From Candidatus Poribacteria bacterium (GTDB taxonomy: Bacteria > Abyssobacteria > SURF-5): DNA of 25,390 nt. A program made the position numbers and the translations under genes. Below the pieces are notes generated by a model. The model saw only the letters and a list, made by a program, of their open reading frames with translations. It was not told where the DNA came from and did not search any database. This document shows, one piece after another, positions 14,550-24,225 of this stretch; within the stretch, counting starts at the first letter, position 1; each line of letters begins with the position of its first letter. The stretch lies in assembly GCA_016215705.1 (NCBI GenBank), contig JACRIR010000017.1:1-25390 (forward strand). The letters run 5' to 3'.

Positions 14550-17500
14550 CTATCCCCACATCGGGATTGTCGGACGGCCTGACCGGTTGGCATGGCTCTC
14601 GGCGATTCTTTCGCCATAGTCTTTCGCGCCTAAGCCAACGATGTTTTCACCGATCAAGTCACAGATACCAAACGATGTTCCGAAAGCCGCTACGGAGAGT
14701 GTGTGGCCAGTCTCGTGCGAAAGTATCTCTTTATACTTTCCTTCGTTCAATTCGTAGATGCGCTCCCTCGAGGTGGAGTCCACTTTGTACGCGCCCACGT
14801 GGTTCGAGTTCATGAAGACAAAGTTCCCCATGTCGAATGCCGTAGGACCGCGGATCAGCCCGCCCACCATGACGATGCTACCAGTCTTCCAATCAATGGC
14901 CAGCTTTTCGATTTTGGCTGCTTCCCACTGCTGGAAAGTGATGCCGGCGACCACGAGGTTAATGGCATAGAACACCAGTCCGAGACCTGTCGCGATCCAA
15001 GACATCGGCATTAGCCAGCTTGTCCACCCAAGAATGCCTTGATACACGGAATTCTGCGCAATACCGTCAAAGGTAGCTAGGAAGTTGATAACTCCGATAG
15101 AAACACCGACAACTGGCCCGAAGATTGCCCCAGCAAGTACGCCGTTCATCCCGGCGTTAAAGCCGATCATGAACCCACGCACGAATTGACCAAACGCGGA
15201 ATTTGGGTCAACTGCGCTGGCGATCAAATACGAAACGCCCGTGACCGCTAAGCTAGCTCCCAGGGCTAGCCCAATGCCCAGCAATATGCCGGCAGTGCCG
15301 CCGGTAGCGACCACGGCGGCAATGATAGCGACGGCGGCAACAACGCCGACGATGATGCCAACGACCGAACCGAGGAAACTCCAGAACGACATGCCAGTGG
15401 GGTCGGTCCTGTTCAATGGATTGTTGCCAACAAAGGCGTACAGATGGAGGCTTTGCGGAAAATGCAAAAATTTCTCGGGCTGATAAATGGCCATCAGGTC
15501 AGGCGTCAGGAACCGACCCAGACGCGGCGAGTAGTAGCGTCGGCGCATGTAGACCAGTCCGGATTCAGAATCGACGGGATGGAGCGAGAATGTTCGAAAA
15601 TCGACGCTCCCATTGCTATCGGCCACATTCCCGAATGGTTGGTAGTCTACGATCCCGATGCGTTGTCCCGTTGAGTCGGTGACAAAGCCCGTGCTCCCGA
15701 GGCCATTGTCATGAAGGAAGCAGACTGTCCCGGCAGCCAGAACAGCTATCCGAAGCGGACCGACGGTAACGAAGTACACGGGCATGCCATTGCGGATTTC
15801 AGCCTGATCGCCAACACAGAGAATTCGCGTGAAATGGCCTTGTCCATCCCTGAGCTCTTTGCTGATGCGGAAGCCCATGTGATCGTAGCAGTACTCGGCC
15901 ACGAGGCCGTCGGTATTCGTGAGCCGTGTCAGCTCGTTCTTCGAGTTGTAACCAAACTGCTGGCCGGGCAGATTCAGCAGGTTACCGTTTCCGTCATAGT
16001 TGACCGCGAAGAGGATGTCGCCATCTGTTATCAAGCCGCTTAGTCGATCGGGATGATTCGGATCATCGTAATGAAGCATCATGTGGGACTCGTCGAAGCG
16101 CCTTAGATTGTAATCGGCGGCGTAGTCATAATTGTGCCGAACGGATATTCCGTTTTCGACGCTCGAAACGCTGGTGATCTGATATAGCGGATCGTAGGAA
16201 AACTCGCGCACCCCCACACCGCCGGGCGCGGCGTCGTCGCGGCTGAGCAGTACGTCCATCTTGTCGAAGGTGAACTCGGTCTGCTCTAGGATATCATTCT
16301 GCGGTGATATCGAGGTTTGATGGCTTATGCGGCCAGGGCCGAGTGTGTAGGCATAATGGGTGTGCACACCGTTTTGGTACAGGATTTCAGTGGGGAAACC
16401 GCGCGGATTGTACTCGACGTTCTGGATAAAGTTGGGAATGCTCTTTAACCAGCCGTTTAAGGTGAGATGACGATCGATTCGTGTGCCGTCGGTGTGGATC
16501 ACTGCCGTTTCTCGGCCAAGCGAGTCGTATTCGTACCGGAGAGTATGAGCTTTGGCTTCTCCATCGAAAAAATAGTCGCGCTGAAGCAGGTGCCCCGCTT
16601 CGCTGTATATGAACGCCTGCCGGCCACCGATGTATCGTACCTCGGCAACGCGACCGAAGGCGTGTTGAGCGGCAGTGTCATAGTGATACTCTTCGATGAT
16701 TGTGGTACCGCTGGAAAGGCTGGTTTGTCGTCCAAGAGCGTCCCAAGCTGCACGCAGGTCATGTCCAGCAGGGTCAAGTGTGCGAACAGGTTTCTTGCGC
16801 ACGTCGTACCAGATCTTTCGCTCGCCGGATTCACGCAACACGATGGCGATCCGGTTACCGCATCGGTCGTAGCGGTAGCGGAACCTCACACCCCGACCGT
16901 CAGCCACGGCGAGTAGCTCGCCCAGTGGGCCGACTTCGTAGTTCGTGACGATCTGCTTATTCGCTTCCAGGTGATCTGTCACCCGAATCAGGTAGCGGAA
17001 TACGTCGAACTCTTCTTCGCGCGGTGTGTTGAACTGGCCACGCGCCTGGTTGGTAGTTGAGTCGTCGTTGTCGTTGGCATCGCGCAAAATGACGCGGAAA
17101 GGCTGATACTCCGCTGTCGAAACACCGCCGTTAAAGTTGACTGAGCGGACAATGCGGCCGCGGCCATCGTAGAAAAAACACCGCGAGGAACAATTGGCGG
17201 TATCGGGAATCGCGAAATCCTGGCATGGTGAAAATACAGGCTCGAACTCTTCGCGAAGATCGCCCCAGGGATTGGGAAGCTTGAGCCCGGAGACAAGGAA
17301 GCGGCCGTGTTCAACTTCGACGCGTTGCTGGAACTCTTTACCGAAGCCGTCGAAGTAAGAGATGCCGAGGGACGTAACGCCGCCGCTCTGGCGAAACCGG
17401 GCAGTGCGCTTGTTCGGAATTGTGGCCTCATCATAAGCGTAGATGATGGCAGGGTTTGCAATATCTTCGCCAGGAAGGGCACTCTTCAGGAGCCTGCCCT

Positions 17501-20500
17501 GCGCATCATAGGCAAAGCGAGTGACCGCGCCGTCAGCATAGGTCACTTGAGTGATCTGTCGGGTCGCGCGATCATATTCAAAGCGTGTCTCGCCGAGCGG
17601 GTCAGTGAGCTTGAGCCTGAAGAGTCCACTGGGATCATACGTAAAGCGGGATTCCACGTCGAACGCATCGCGGGCGGCCAATAAGACTCCGCGGGCGTCA
17701 TAACGATTGCGCTGCCGCGAGGCGAAAACCGAAGCAACTCCGTCCACATTGGTATCGAAGTGAAAGCCGAGTTCGCTTCGGTTCATGCCAGCGTAATGGT
17801 TGTTGAAGTCCGCTTCGCTAAGAACCCACTCCTCTTCCCGGATGAGGAGACCGTGGTCAGCTTGGCCCAGCGAAAGGCCAACAAAGTCGGGGCCGTCATA
17901 GAAAAAGCGCTTTTCAGAAAGCAACTGCCCGTTCTGATCGCGAACGACGATGCGGGCGGGTTTGTCGAGCAGGTAATGGGTGGCGCTGGCAGAGTAAGTG
18001 ATTTCCGTGCTGCGCTCGCGAACAGGTTGAGCGATGCCGTCCCTCGTTCCGGTGCCGCGATGGCGTTCGCGAAGAACGTTTCCGTTCGTGTCGTAAGTAT
18101 AGATTTTCTCCTCAATACGCGAGTCATCTGTCCGCTCAGTGTCCTCCTGACGGTGGGCCATAACGAAGACAAAGCTGCGCTGACGGCCATCAGGCGTCGT
18201 GTTCAAAACCGCGAGGCCATAGTCGGAGGTCTCGGTGCGATAGGCACGATCCTCCCCGGCAGACCCGTCGAGTTGGTAAGTCTCGATGCGGCTCAACATG
18301 CCATTGAGGACAGCATGCTCCGGCCCGTTACCTGGAAGCCGCTCCTGACCCATCAGGAAGTGAAAGATTGTTAGTGTGTTGGCGCGGCTTTCATCGCCTA
18401 TCTCTTGCCTCTCGGTGCGTCGGAACCCTTGAAACTGGCGCGCGCCCGGCTCGAAATGGGCCTCGTGGTAATGGTAATTTATCTCACTAACACGCCGCGA
18501 TATCAGATCGGTTTCCCTGGTACCGGCCACTACCAGGTAGGGAAAAGGAAAGTTCGTGTCCCATTGAGTACCCGCTTGTCGATCCCTACAGAAATCCTCT
18601 ACGGCGGAACGGTAGAAGATCTCGGACACCAACCCCATACCGTTTTCAATGCGGTTAAGCAGGTAGGCAGGCTGTTTGCTCCCAAATTCCAGGCTGACGT
18701 AGCCGGTTTGCCTTCCCCGTGGGGCGTTCCAAATCAGTCCTGTTCCACTGCGACCTCGCATGTTGATGGCCCGCACCGTCCCAGGAATGGGTGGAGGTAT
18801 ATCTGGTATGAATATCGGCTTGGAAAAGCTGATGCCATTTTGGTTCAGACAGACCTCGACCCCGCTCGCAGTTACACTTACGAGGTCGGTGCAACCATCG
18901 CCATCCACATCGGCCAACATCAACGGCAGTGCACCAGCTCGACCAGCAACGGGGGTTAGACCTCGCAGCCGTGGGCTGTTCTCCATTACCTGTTTTTTTC
19001 CAAATCGCCCCCAACCTAATCCCGGCCAGTACTCAACTAGTCCAGAGCGCACCCGCACCAAGTCGTCTAACCCATCGCCGCTCATGTCCGCAAGAAATAC
19101 CAGTGGGTCAGAGAAGTTAGGCAGGCCGTCACCTTCTCCTCTGGGTACCAGCAACGGGTCTGACCAACCATCTTGACCCTCATTTAGCCATACGGCGAAG
19201 GAATGCTGGGCGCTCATGATGGCGTCGATGCGCCCATCACCATTGACATCACTGAGGCGCACCTGCCCAGATATCCAGAAGGGGGCCGAACGGCGGCCAC
19301 GAGGATAGGCGACAAAGCGACTCCAGCCCGCCCCTCCACCGTTTTCGTAGTAGCCAGGCAGTGATTCACCTGCCGCTACCAGTAAGTCGGCAGTGCCGGA
19401 AGCATTCATGTCAATGAATGCCAAGCCACTGCGGGCAAAGGAGGAGACGGCTGGTACACGGGATACCGGGTGCGGTGCAGCCCATGTCCCGTCACCGAGA
19501 TTGCGCCAGTAGTACTGCCGTCCGTTACTGATACGCAGTACCCCTGGCAGCGGTGCGCTATCTAGTGTCACAAGGGCCACGTCTGGATCTGTTAGAGGTG
19601 GAGGGGATGATCCATCCGGGGATTCCATCCAATGGGCGGTGGATCGCTGCAATTCGAAGGGTGTGTAGTGGAATGTTGCTGGGGCGCGCAAGACGTCTTG
19701 GGAACCGTCTGCGGCGACACCATGCGAGATCATCTGAATCGAGGATAGCAGGGAAACATTGCTGCCAACTGCTTGTGTGTATGTAAAAGTCCAGGAACGC
19801 ATGCGGCGCTCGTTCGATTCTGGGTCAATATACAGCCCAATCCTATTGCAGCGTTTTCCGCACTTTCGCAAATAGCCAGTGCGGCTGTTCAGGCGTGGAT
19901 CAGGGCGATCTTCATAGCTAAAGCGCACGGCATAGATGGCATAGCGCACTTCGGCAAGATAGGCTATTCCCTCATCAATCAGATAGCCGTACTCGATTGC
20001 ATTTCCCGACGGATCCAGGCTTCGTTCCAACAACCATTCATTGACCCGCTCAGGATGTCCGGGCTCGGTCAGACGCGCAATAGGGCTTGATCCCAATTCG
20101 TGAATGATGCCATTTCGCTCTTCGACCCGCCAACCATCGCTAATGCGCGAGTAACGGCTGAAAACCGTTTCCACCTGCGCTGTGAAGGCGCCATCGGGCA
20201 TTGGCAAAATATCGCTCCCACTATCCATGTAACTCTCGACAGTCCCCTCGCCGGGAACGCCGAAATCGAGCCGACGGCTAATGCTGCGCAACGGTACCTT
20301 CCAACCCAACCCAAATACGCCATGTCCTGCCCCGTGCGCATATTCCAGGGTTAGCGTGGGGGTATGTCCAGCGACACCGCTCGGCAGTGCGATTTTGTAG
20401 CTGTACACCCCCTGACCCGTGCTGAGATTGATGTTAAATGCTTCTCCCAAACCAGGGACATTTCCGGTTCCGGCTGGGGGCGATGTAACCGAAGTCTTGG

Positions 20501-20516
20501 ATTCTTCATTTGCCAT
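14550..20516 (-). CDS. TcB-TcC-like fusion toxin: SpvB/FG-GAP/RHS cocoon with HExxH metalloprotease-like C-terminus
   Basis: A 1988-residue protein with the layout of Tc (ABC) toxin B and C components fused. Residues ~25-310 are an SpvB domain (GQGVYSYKIALPSG, LEYAHGAGHGVFGLGWKVPL). Residues ~355-570 carry FG-GAP/VCBS-like repeats (DVNGDGRIDAIM, DMSGDGLDDLV, DVDGDGCTDLV) of the TcB propeller. Residues ~600-720 are TcdB-middle-like (PYLVVAGTRETD, QFQGFRRTERQEIGD). YD/RHS repeats run over ~770-1640. The RHS core (SGLVYMRRRYYSPRLGRFL, NNPLNRTDPTGM) ends at residue 1709, where Tc C components self-cleave. The 279-residue tail begins with hydrophobic, Gly-rich segments (~1713-1860) and ends with HETGHT (14703-14717) and ERIAESHANR, which is metalloprotease-like. 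No signal peptide. Start chosen by AGGAGGTG just upstream. It lies 11 bases downstream of the TcA-like gene. Confidence 0.9.
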   Translation of the reverse strand: MANEESKTSVTSPPAGTGNVPGLGEAFNINLSTGQGVYSYKIALPSGVAGHTPTLTLEYAHGAGHGVFGLGWKVPLRSISRRLDFGVPGEGTVESYMDSGSDILPMPDGAFTAQVETVFSRYSRISDGWRVEERNGIIHELGSSPIARLTEPGHPERVNEWLLERSLDPSGNAIEYGYLIDEGIAYLAEVRYAIYAVRFSYEDRPDPRLNSRTGYLRKCGKRCNRIGLYIDPESNERRMRSWTFTYTQAVGSNVSLLSSIQMISHGVAADGSQDVLRAPATFHYTPFELQRSTAHWMESPDGSSPPPLTDPDVALVTLDSAPLPGVLRISNGRQYYWRNLGDGTWAAPHPVSRVPAVSSFARSGLAFIDMNASGTADLLVAAGESLPGYYENGGGAGWSRFVAYPRGRRSAPFWISGQVRLSDVNGDGRIDAIMSAQHSFAVWLNEGQDGWSDPLLVPRGEGDGLPNFSDPLVFLADMSGDGLDDLVRVRSGLVEYWPGLGWGRFGKKQVMENSPRLRGLTPVAGRAGALPLMLADVDGDGCTDLVSVTASGVEVCLNQNGISFSKPIFIPDIPPPIPGTVRAINMRGRSGTGLIWNAPRGRQTGYVSLEFGSKQPAYLLNRIENGMGLVSEIFYRSAVEDFCRDRQAGTQWDTNFPFPYLVVAGTRETDLISRRVSEINYHYHEAHFEPGARQFQGFRRTERQEIGDESRANTLTIFHFLMGQERLPGNGPEHAVLNGMLSRIETYQLDGSAGEDRAYRTETSDYGLAVLNTTPDGRQRSFVFVMAHRQEDTERTDDSRIEEKIYTYDTNGNVLRERHRGTGTRDGIAQPVRERSTEITYSASATHYLLDKPARIVVRDQNGQLLSEKRFFYDGPDFVGLSLGQADHGLLIREEEWVLSEADFNNHYAGMNRSELGFHFDTNVDGVASVFASRQRNRYDARGVLLAARDAFDVESRFTYDPSGLFRLKLTDPLGETRFEYDRATRQITQVTYADGAVTRFAYDAQGRLLKSALPGEDIANPAIIYAYDEATIPNKRTARFRQSGGVTSLGISYFDGFGKEFQQRVEVEHGRFLVSGLKLPNPWGDLREEFEPVFSPCQDFAIPDTANCSSRCFFYDGRGRIVRSVNFNGGVSTAEYQPFRVILRDANDNDDSTTNQARGQFNTPREEEFDVFRYLIRVTDHLEANKQIVTNYEVGPLGELLAVADGRGVRFRYRYDRCGNRIAIVLRESGERKIWYDVRKKPVRTLDPAGHDLRAAWDALGRQTSLSSGTTIIEEYHYDTAAQHAFGRVAEVRYIGGRQAFIYSEAGHLLQRDYFFDGEAKAHTLRYEYDSLGRETAVIHTDGTRIDRHLTLNGWLKSIPNFIQNVEYNPRGFPTEILYQNGVHTHYAYTLGPGRISHQTSISPQNDILEQTEFTFDKMDVLLSRDDAAPGGVGVREFSYDPLYQITSVSSVENGISVRHNYDYAADYNLRRFDESHMMLHYDDPNHPDRLSGLITDGDILFAVNYDGNGNLLNLPGQQFGYNSKNELTRLTNTDGLVAEYCYDHMGFRISKELRDGQGHFTRILCVGDQAEIRNGMPVYFVTVGPLRIAVLAAGTVCFLHDNGLGSTGFVTDSTGQRIGIVDYQPFGNVADSNGSVDFRTFSLHPVDSESGLVYMRRRYYSPRLGRFLTPDLMAIYQPEKFLHFPQSLHLYAFVGNNPLNRTDPTGMSFWSFLGSVVGIIVGVVAAVAIIAAVVATGGTAGILLGIGLALGASLAVTGVSYLIASAVDPNSAFGQFVRGFMIGFNAGMNGVLAGAIFGPVVGVSIGVINFLATFDGIAQNSVYQGILGWTSWLMPMSWIATGLGLVFYAINLVVAGITFQQWEAAKIEKLAIDWKTGSIVMVGGLIRGPTAFDMGNFVFMNSNHVGAYKVDSTSRERIYELNEGKYKEILSHETGHTLSVAAFGTSFGICDLIGENIVGLGAKDYGERIAESHANRSGRPTIPMWG

Positions 20517-20520
20517 AGTG

Positions 20521-20530
20521 CACCTCCTCA
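20521..20530 (-). promoter_or_regulatory. RBS of the TcB-TcC gene overlapping the TcA-like stop codon
   Basis: On the minus strand TGAGGAGGTG contains both the TGA stop of the upstream gene and a near-perfect Shine-Dalgarno, four bases before ATG. This predicts tight translational coupling of the two subunits. Confidence 0.8.
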
Positions 20531-23500
20531 GCGGTAGTCAAATGAATACTCAAAGAAGATCAGGATATCGTCCAAACCAGTCAAATCCAGAACACCGTTG
20601 CTTACCAGAGCAGGATTATCGTTTGCGGTGATTCGCAGCGTCCACGTATCCAACATAGACTCATTCTTCAGTGCGCTCAACGGCTGTCCAGGTGTGGCCT
20701 GGTTGACCTCACCCTGAGCATCAGTGGTCAGCAAGAGTTCGCCATCGTGGTTGGCTGAAGTTAGACGCAACTTCAGGTTTCCTACAGTGTCTGGGTTGCC
20801 CGTCGCCTTGAGGGTCACCAGAGTCCGCTTAAAGTTCTTGTAGTTACGCGGGAAAAGGTTGGCACCGAAGTACAGATCACCCTCTCCTTTGTTCTTCAGA
20901 TAGTACAGTTCGTCAAAGAAAGACATACGTAGCGAAAAGGCCCGCGAAGCCATATCCCTTGCAGGAAGAGCAGCTTTGATTGTGGTTTCCAGACTGGGAC
21001 TGAAAAGGCCGTCGTAGTAGAGGATGATCTGTATATCGAGGATATCCTTATAGTCGAAATCGTTCGCGTTGATCGGCAAGTCAAGCTGCCAGAGAGTGTC
21101 AATGCCGTTGTTTTCGAACAGGCGCAGATCGTTAGGGTTGAATCGAAACGTCAGCGCATCCTGACGAATCTCGTATTGCGACAACGCCATCACATCCGCC
21201 GGGTATAGACGCGGCACGATGCTTCCGTCCTCCCGGCGGAAGCGAGAGACACCCACATTCCGCAACATGCCAGCCAGTGAAGCAACATTAGCGAGACCTA
21301 CGAAGACGATCTCGACATTCCGCAACTTGCACAGGTACATGCCAGGATGCTGGCGGTCAAAGTCGGCTAGCTCCGTCTGGAAGAAGCAACAGCCGGCGTT
21401 CTTGAGCTGCTGGAAGGACATCACATAGGAGTCGGCCAAGCTGATGATCTGCTTGACGGGAATCTTCTTGGTCTTGGTGGTGGTCATATGGTCGTAGGTG
21501 AAGTAGTCGATGTCAGCTAGTAGCAGGTCGGCCCCCATCAAATTATTGGCGGCAGTATTCGCGTAGTCATAGCGGATCACTCGCAGGTTGCGTTCGGTCT
21601 CTGCGTTGTAGGCCCGCTCCATTAGGAAGGCGATCTCGGTAGCCATATCCAGGTAGTGCTGCTTGAGACGGCGGGCTTGCATTGCCAGTTCGTACCAAAG
21701 TCGAGCACTGAATTCTCGCATGTCAAGGAAATCGCGGTTCTCTTCGGCCTGCTTTTGCTGGAGCTGGGCGATCTTGACCCGCTGCTCGGCAATGGCTTTG
21801 CGCGCCTGGGCTTGGTTGACCTGGGCGTGGGCTACCTGCTTGTAAGCCGCTGCCGAGTCGATGGCCCGCTGTAGTTTGGTTGCCTCAAGGTCGTGCGATA
21901 TTTGTGTCCGCCGATAGGCAAGGTCTTGCAGCACTGCACTGCGACGCATGTCTTTGGCGGAGTAATATCCGAAGCCATGCACGGTTAGCAATACTTCATC
22001 GTCCTGGTCGACAGAAGCTGCATTTGCCCAAGCCTCTGTGGCTGTCAAAGCCAACAACTCCCAGCGCACGGTTGCAAAATCCTGTTGCACTTTCACTGCA
22101 TTCTGGCGCTGCACCTCGGCGTAGTCTAGGCTGGCTTGAGCAACCGCAATTCCAGCCTGCGCTTCAGCTACTCCACGTTGTTCCAGAACTACCGACTGGC
22201 GGGCGACTTCTGCCTGTTGGTCGAGTTGCTCGCGGCGGAACTCCTCATTTTCCGCCTGACTTTTGTATTGAATGTAACGCTGCTCAATCTGGGATGCCTG
22301 TTGAGAGAAGTAGCGTGCGGTGTTTTGCAAATACTCAAAGCTGAACGGTGGGGTATAGTCAGGGTCAAAGCCAAAGAAATTCAGTCCAGCCTGAATCTGT
22401 TGCAGTCTACTGAACGCCTCCAGAACGAGACGCGTGATTGCAGGATTGTCGTTGAATGCCAGTGGGTCTGCTGCCGCGAGAAAGTTCGTCACGCGCGTCT
22501 TGATCGAGGCGAACTTGGCGTCCTGATACAAGGGTGAGTTGGCGTTGAGCGTCTTGTTGCTGCGGACAATGTTTTCGTAGGCGGCACGAGCTGGGCCAAA
22601 GGCGTTGATATTGTCTTTGGCGACTCGGTATGCCTTGTCGCCTGTATCCAGATAGACTTGAGCAAGGCGGGTCCATAGCTTAACAATCTCGTACTGCTTG
22701 TTGATGAATGGGTAGGGTAAGACGCTTCTGTATTGTTCCTCGGCCTGTCTAAGATTACCCATCCCTGCAAAACAGTCACCGATAGACATGGGGATCACGA
22801 AAAAATACATGTGGGGCAGATATGCCATCATTTGTATTCGGGTGTACCAAAAATCGGTTACGAGCTGCAGATCCTTTGTATCGCTAATGGTCTGCAAGAA
22901 GCCTCTAACATTTGCGACTGCATTTGCATCCAACTTGATCGTTGCCGCGGTCGTTGCTCCTTGGATAGCTAAGGACTTTGTGACAGCACTTGCCTGCACG
23001 TATTTCATCGCCATGAGAGTTGGCGCGTCAACCGTAGAGTCAGCAGTAGTTCGTAGTGCGGTCGCTAAGGGCGCGGTACGGGTTATGTCGGGCGCAATCG
23101 GCTCAACGCGCAGGGGCTCCGTTGTTCCGAGCGTTGCAGTCCGAATTGAACGCACCACTGTCTTGGCAGAAAGAGCGGCAAGACGGTCACTGACCACTGG
23201 GTTGATGTTATTCTTCTTTCGGATATCGATTGCTCTCTTGGCCTGTTCGGTTGCTAAATCCTCTTTCCCATCTCGGCGGAGAATACCTGTCAAGGTATCC
23301 AGCGCCTGGACTTGGGCTGCAGGTAGCTTAGTGGCCTCAAACGTTTGTGCGCTTCGCTGCGCAAATTCTTGGGCTTGGTTCCGGTTATCGGACTTCTCCG
23401 CAAGAATGGCCATGTCATGCAACAAGGAAGCTCGGAGCACCGAGTCGACCTCTGGTGTCTTGTTCAGCGCGATGGCGTAGTGCCGCAATGCAAGCCCAAA

Positions 23501-24004
23501 GTTCTCCTCCTCAATCGCAGCCAATGCTGCTTCCAATCGCTCGTTTACCGCAATATGGTGGGACGTTATCTGTAGGCCTTGTTGGAATGCGGGCTTGAGT
23601 TTCTCTATCACGGGTCCGGGCAAGATCGATTGTTCGCTCATCAGCGCGGGAGGGAATTTGTAAACAGGCACTGGGGTCTTTTGAAGGATTTCAACAGTCT
23701 TTGCCGTTAGGGTATCTACTAAGGCCACATCCATTGGAAAGACAAACCATGGCATCTGGTTGGGGTCGACTGGCATCTGAGGGTTGGCAGTGCGTAGTAT
23801 GAGCGCCATCAATTCGCGAAATGCACGCAATGCTGGTAGATATTCTTCTCTGTGCAGGTGTCTCTGACCCTGCATAAAGAGGGTTTGAACACGCCACTCG
23901 AATTCCGTCTCAGGAGATTCCGCTTCATAGTCGACATTGGTAGGAGGCTTCCAGAAGCCGACCAAATGCGAGTAACGGTTCTCGTTCATATAAAGGGGTT
24001 CCAT
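20528..24004 (-). CDS. Compact TcA-like toxin subunit with TPR-like N-terminus
   Basis: A 1158-residue protein, less than half the ~2500 of classical TcA. Residues ~40-470 are helical and TPR-like: EEYLPALRAFRELMALI, EEENFGLALRHYAIALNK, RNQAQEFAQRSAQTFEATK and MGNLRQAEEQYRSVL. Residues ~560-815 form two long Gln/Ala/Glu-rich helices or coiled coils around a short less-charged segment (WELLALTATEAWANAAS), followed by SARLWYELAMQARRLKQHYL, resembling TcA channel helices. Residues ~850-1158 resemble the TcA C-terminal TcB-binding region: SLADSYVMSFQQLKNAGCCF, HPGMYLCKLRNVEIVFVG, DTLWQLDLPINANDFDYKDI and final GLDDILIFFEYSF. No signal peptide, SpvA-type or neuraminidase-like region was seen. AGGAAGGAG seven bases before the ATG supports the start. 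Assignment rests on the C-terminal half plus the downstream TcB-TcC partner; the N-terminal role is unknown. Confidence 0.78.
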   Translation of the reverse strand: MEPLYMNENRYSHLVGFWKPPTNVDYEAESPETEFEWRVQTLFMQGQRHLHREEYLPALRAFRELMALILRTANPQMPVDPNQMPWFVFPMDVALVDTLTAKTVEILQKTPVPVYKFPPALMSEQSILPGPVIEKLKPAFQQGLQITSHHIAVNERLEAALAAIEEENFGLALRHYAIALNKTPEVDSVLRASLLHDMAILAEKSDNRNQAQEFAQRSAQTFEATKLPAAQVQALDTLTGILRRDGKEDLATEQAKRAIDIRKKNNINPVVSDRLAALSAKTVVRSIRTATLGTTEPLRVEPIAPDITRTAPLATALRTTADSTVDAPTLMAMKYVQASAVTKSLAIQGATTAATIKLDANAVANVRGFLQTISDTKDLQLVTDFWYTRIQMMAYLPHMYFFVIPMSIGDCFAGMGNLRQAEEQYRSVLPYPFINKQYEIVKLWTRLAQVYLDTGDKAYRVAKDNINAFGPARAAYENIVRSNKTLNANSPLYQDAKFASIKTRVTNFLAAADPLAFNDNPAITRLVLEAFSRLQQIQAGLNFFGFDPDYTPPFSFEYLQNTARYFSQQASQIEQRYIQYKSQAENEEFRREQLDQQAEVARQSVVLEQRGVAEAQAGIAVAQASLDYAEVQRQNAVKVQQDFATVRWELLALTATEAWANAASVDQDDEVLLTVHGFGYYSAKDMRRSAVLQDLAYRRTQISHDLEATKLQRAIDSAAAYKQVAHAQVNQAQARKAIAEQRVKIAQLQQKQAEENRDFLDMREFSARLWYELAMQARRLKQHYLDMATEIAFLMERAYNAETERNLRVIRYDYANTAANNLMGADLLLADIDYFTYDHMTTTKTKKIPVKQIISLADSYVMSFQQLKNAGCCFFQTELADFDRQHPGMYLCKLRNVEIVFVGLANVASLAGMLRNVGVSRFRREDGSIVPRLYPADVMALSQYEIRQDALTFRFNPNDLRLFENNGIDTLWQLDLPINANDFDYKDILDIQIILYYDGLFSPSLETTIKAALPARDMASRAFSLRMSFFDELYYLKNKGEGDLYFGANLFPRNYKNFKRTLVTLKATGNPDTVGNLKLRLTSANHDGELLLTTDAQGEVNQATPGQPLSALKNESMLDTWTLRITANDNPALVSNGVLDLTGLDDILIFFEYSFDYR

Positions 24005-24011
24005 AGTAATG

Positions 24012-24020
24012 CTCCTTCCT
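24012..24020 (-). promoter_or_regulatory. RBS of the TcA-like gene
   Basis: AGGAAGGAG on the minus strand, seven bases before the ATG at 24004. It decides this start. Confidence 0.8.
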
Positions 24021-24196
24021 AGTGTAGTGCTTGACTGGCGGCCGCGTCACCTAGACTCGAATACTCCTCAGAACTGCGGGCGACTTCTGTTCCAGCAGCT
24101 TGCTGTCAGGGCTCGGACTGCGTGACTAATTCTTGCCATGTTTCCCCCTTTGTTTGCAGTCACTCGCCAATTCCTTTCAGAAACAAAGTCCAAATA

Positions 24197-24225
24197 TCTA
24201 TACTTATACCACAATGGAGGTTACA
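24197..24225 (-). promoter_or_regulatory. Predicted promoter of the Tc toxin operon
   Basis: On the minus strand TGTAAC (24225-24220) and TATAGA (24202-24197) are spaced by 17 bases. Both boxes are weak, as expected for an activator-dependent promoter. Transcription would start near 24190, giving a leader of ~185 bases before the TcA-like ATG. The rest of the leader (24021-24190) shows no ORF or clear structure. Confidence 0.5.

Noticed and set aside
17760-18374. 204-residue + strand ORF inside the TcB-TcC gene
   Set aside because: It is antisense to the SpvB/RHS coding frame, with no domain and no RBS.
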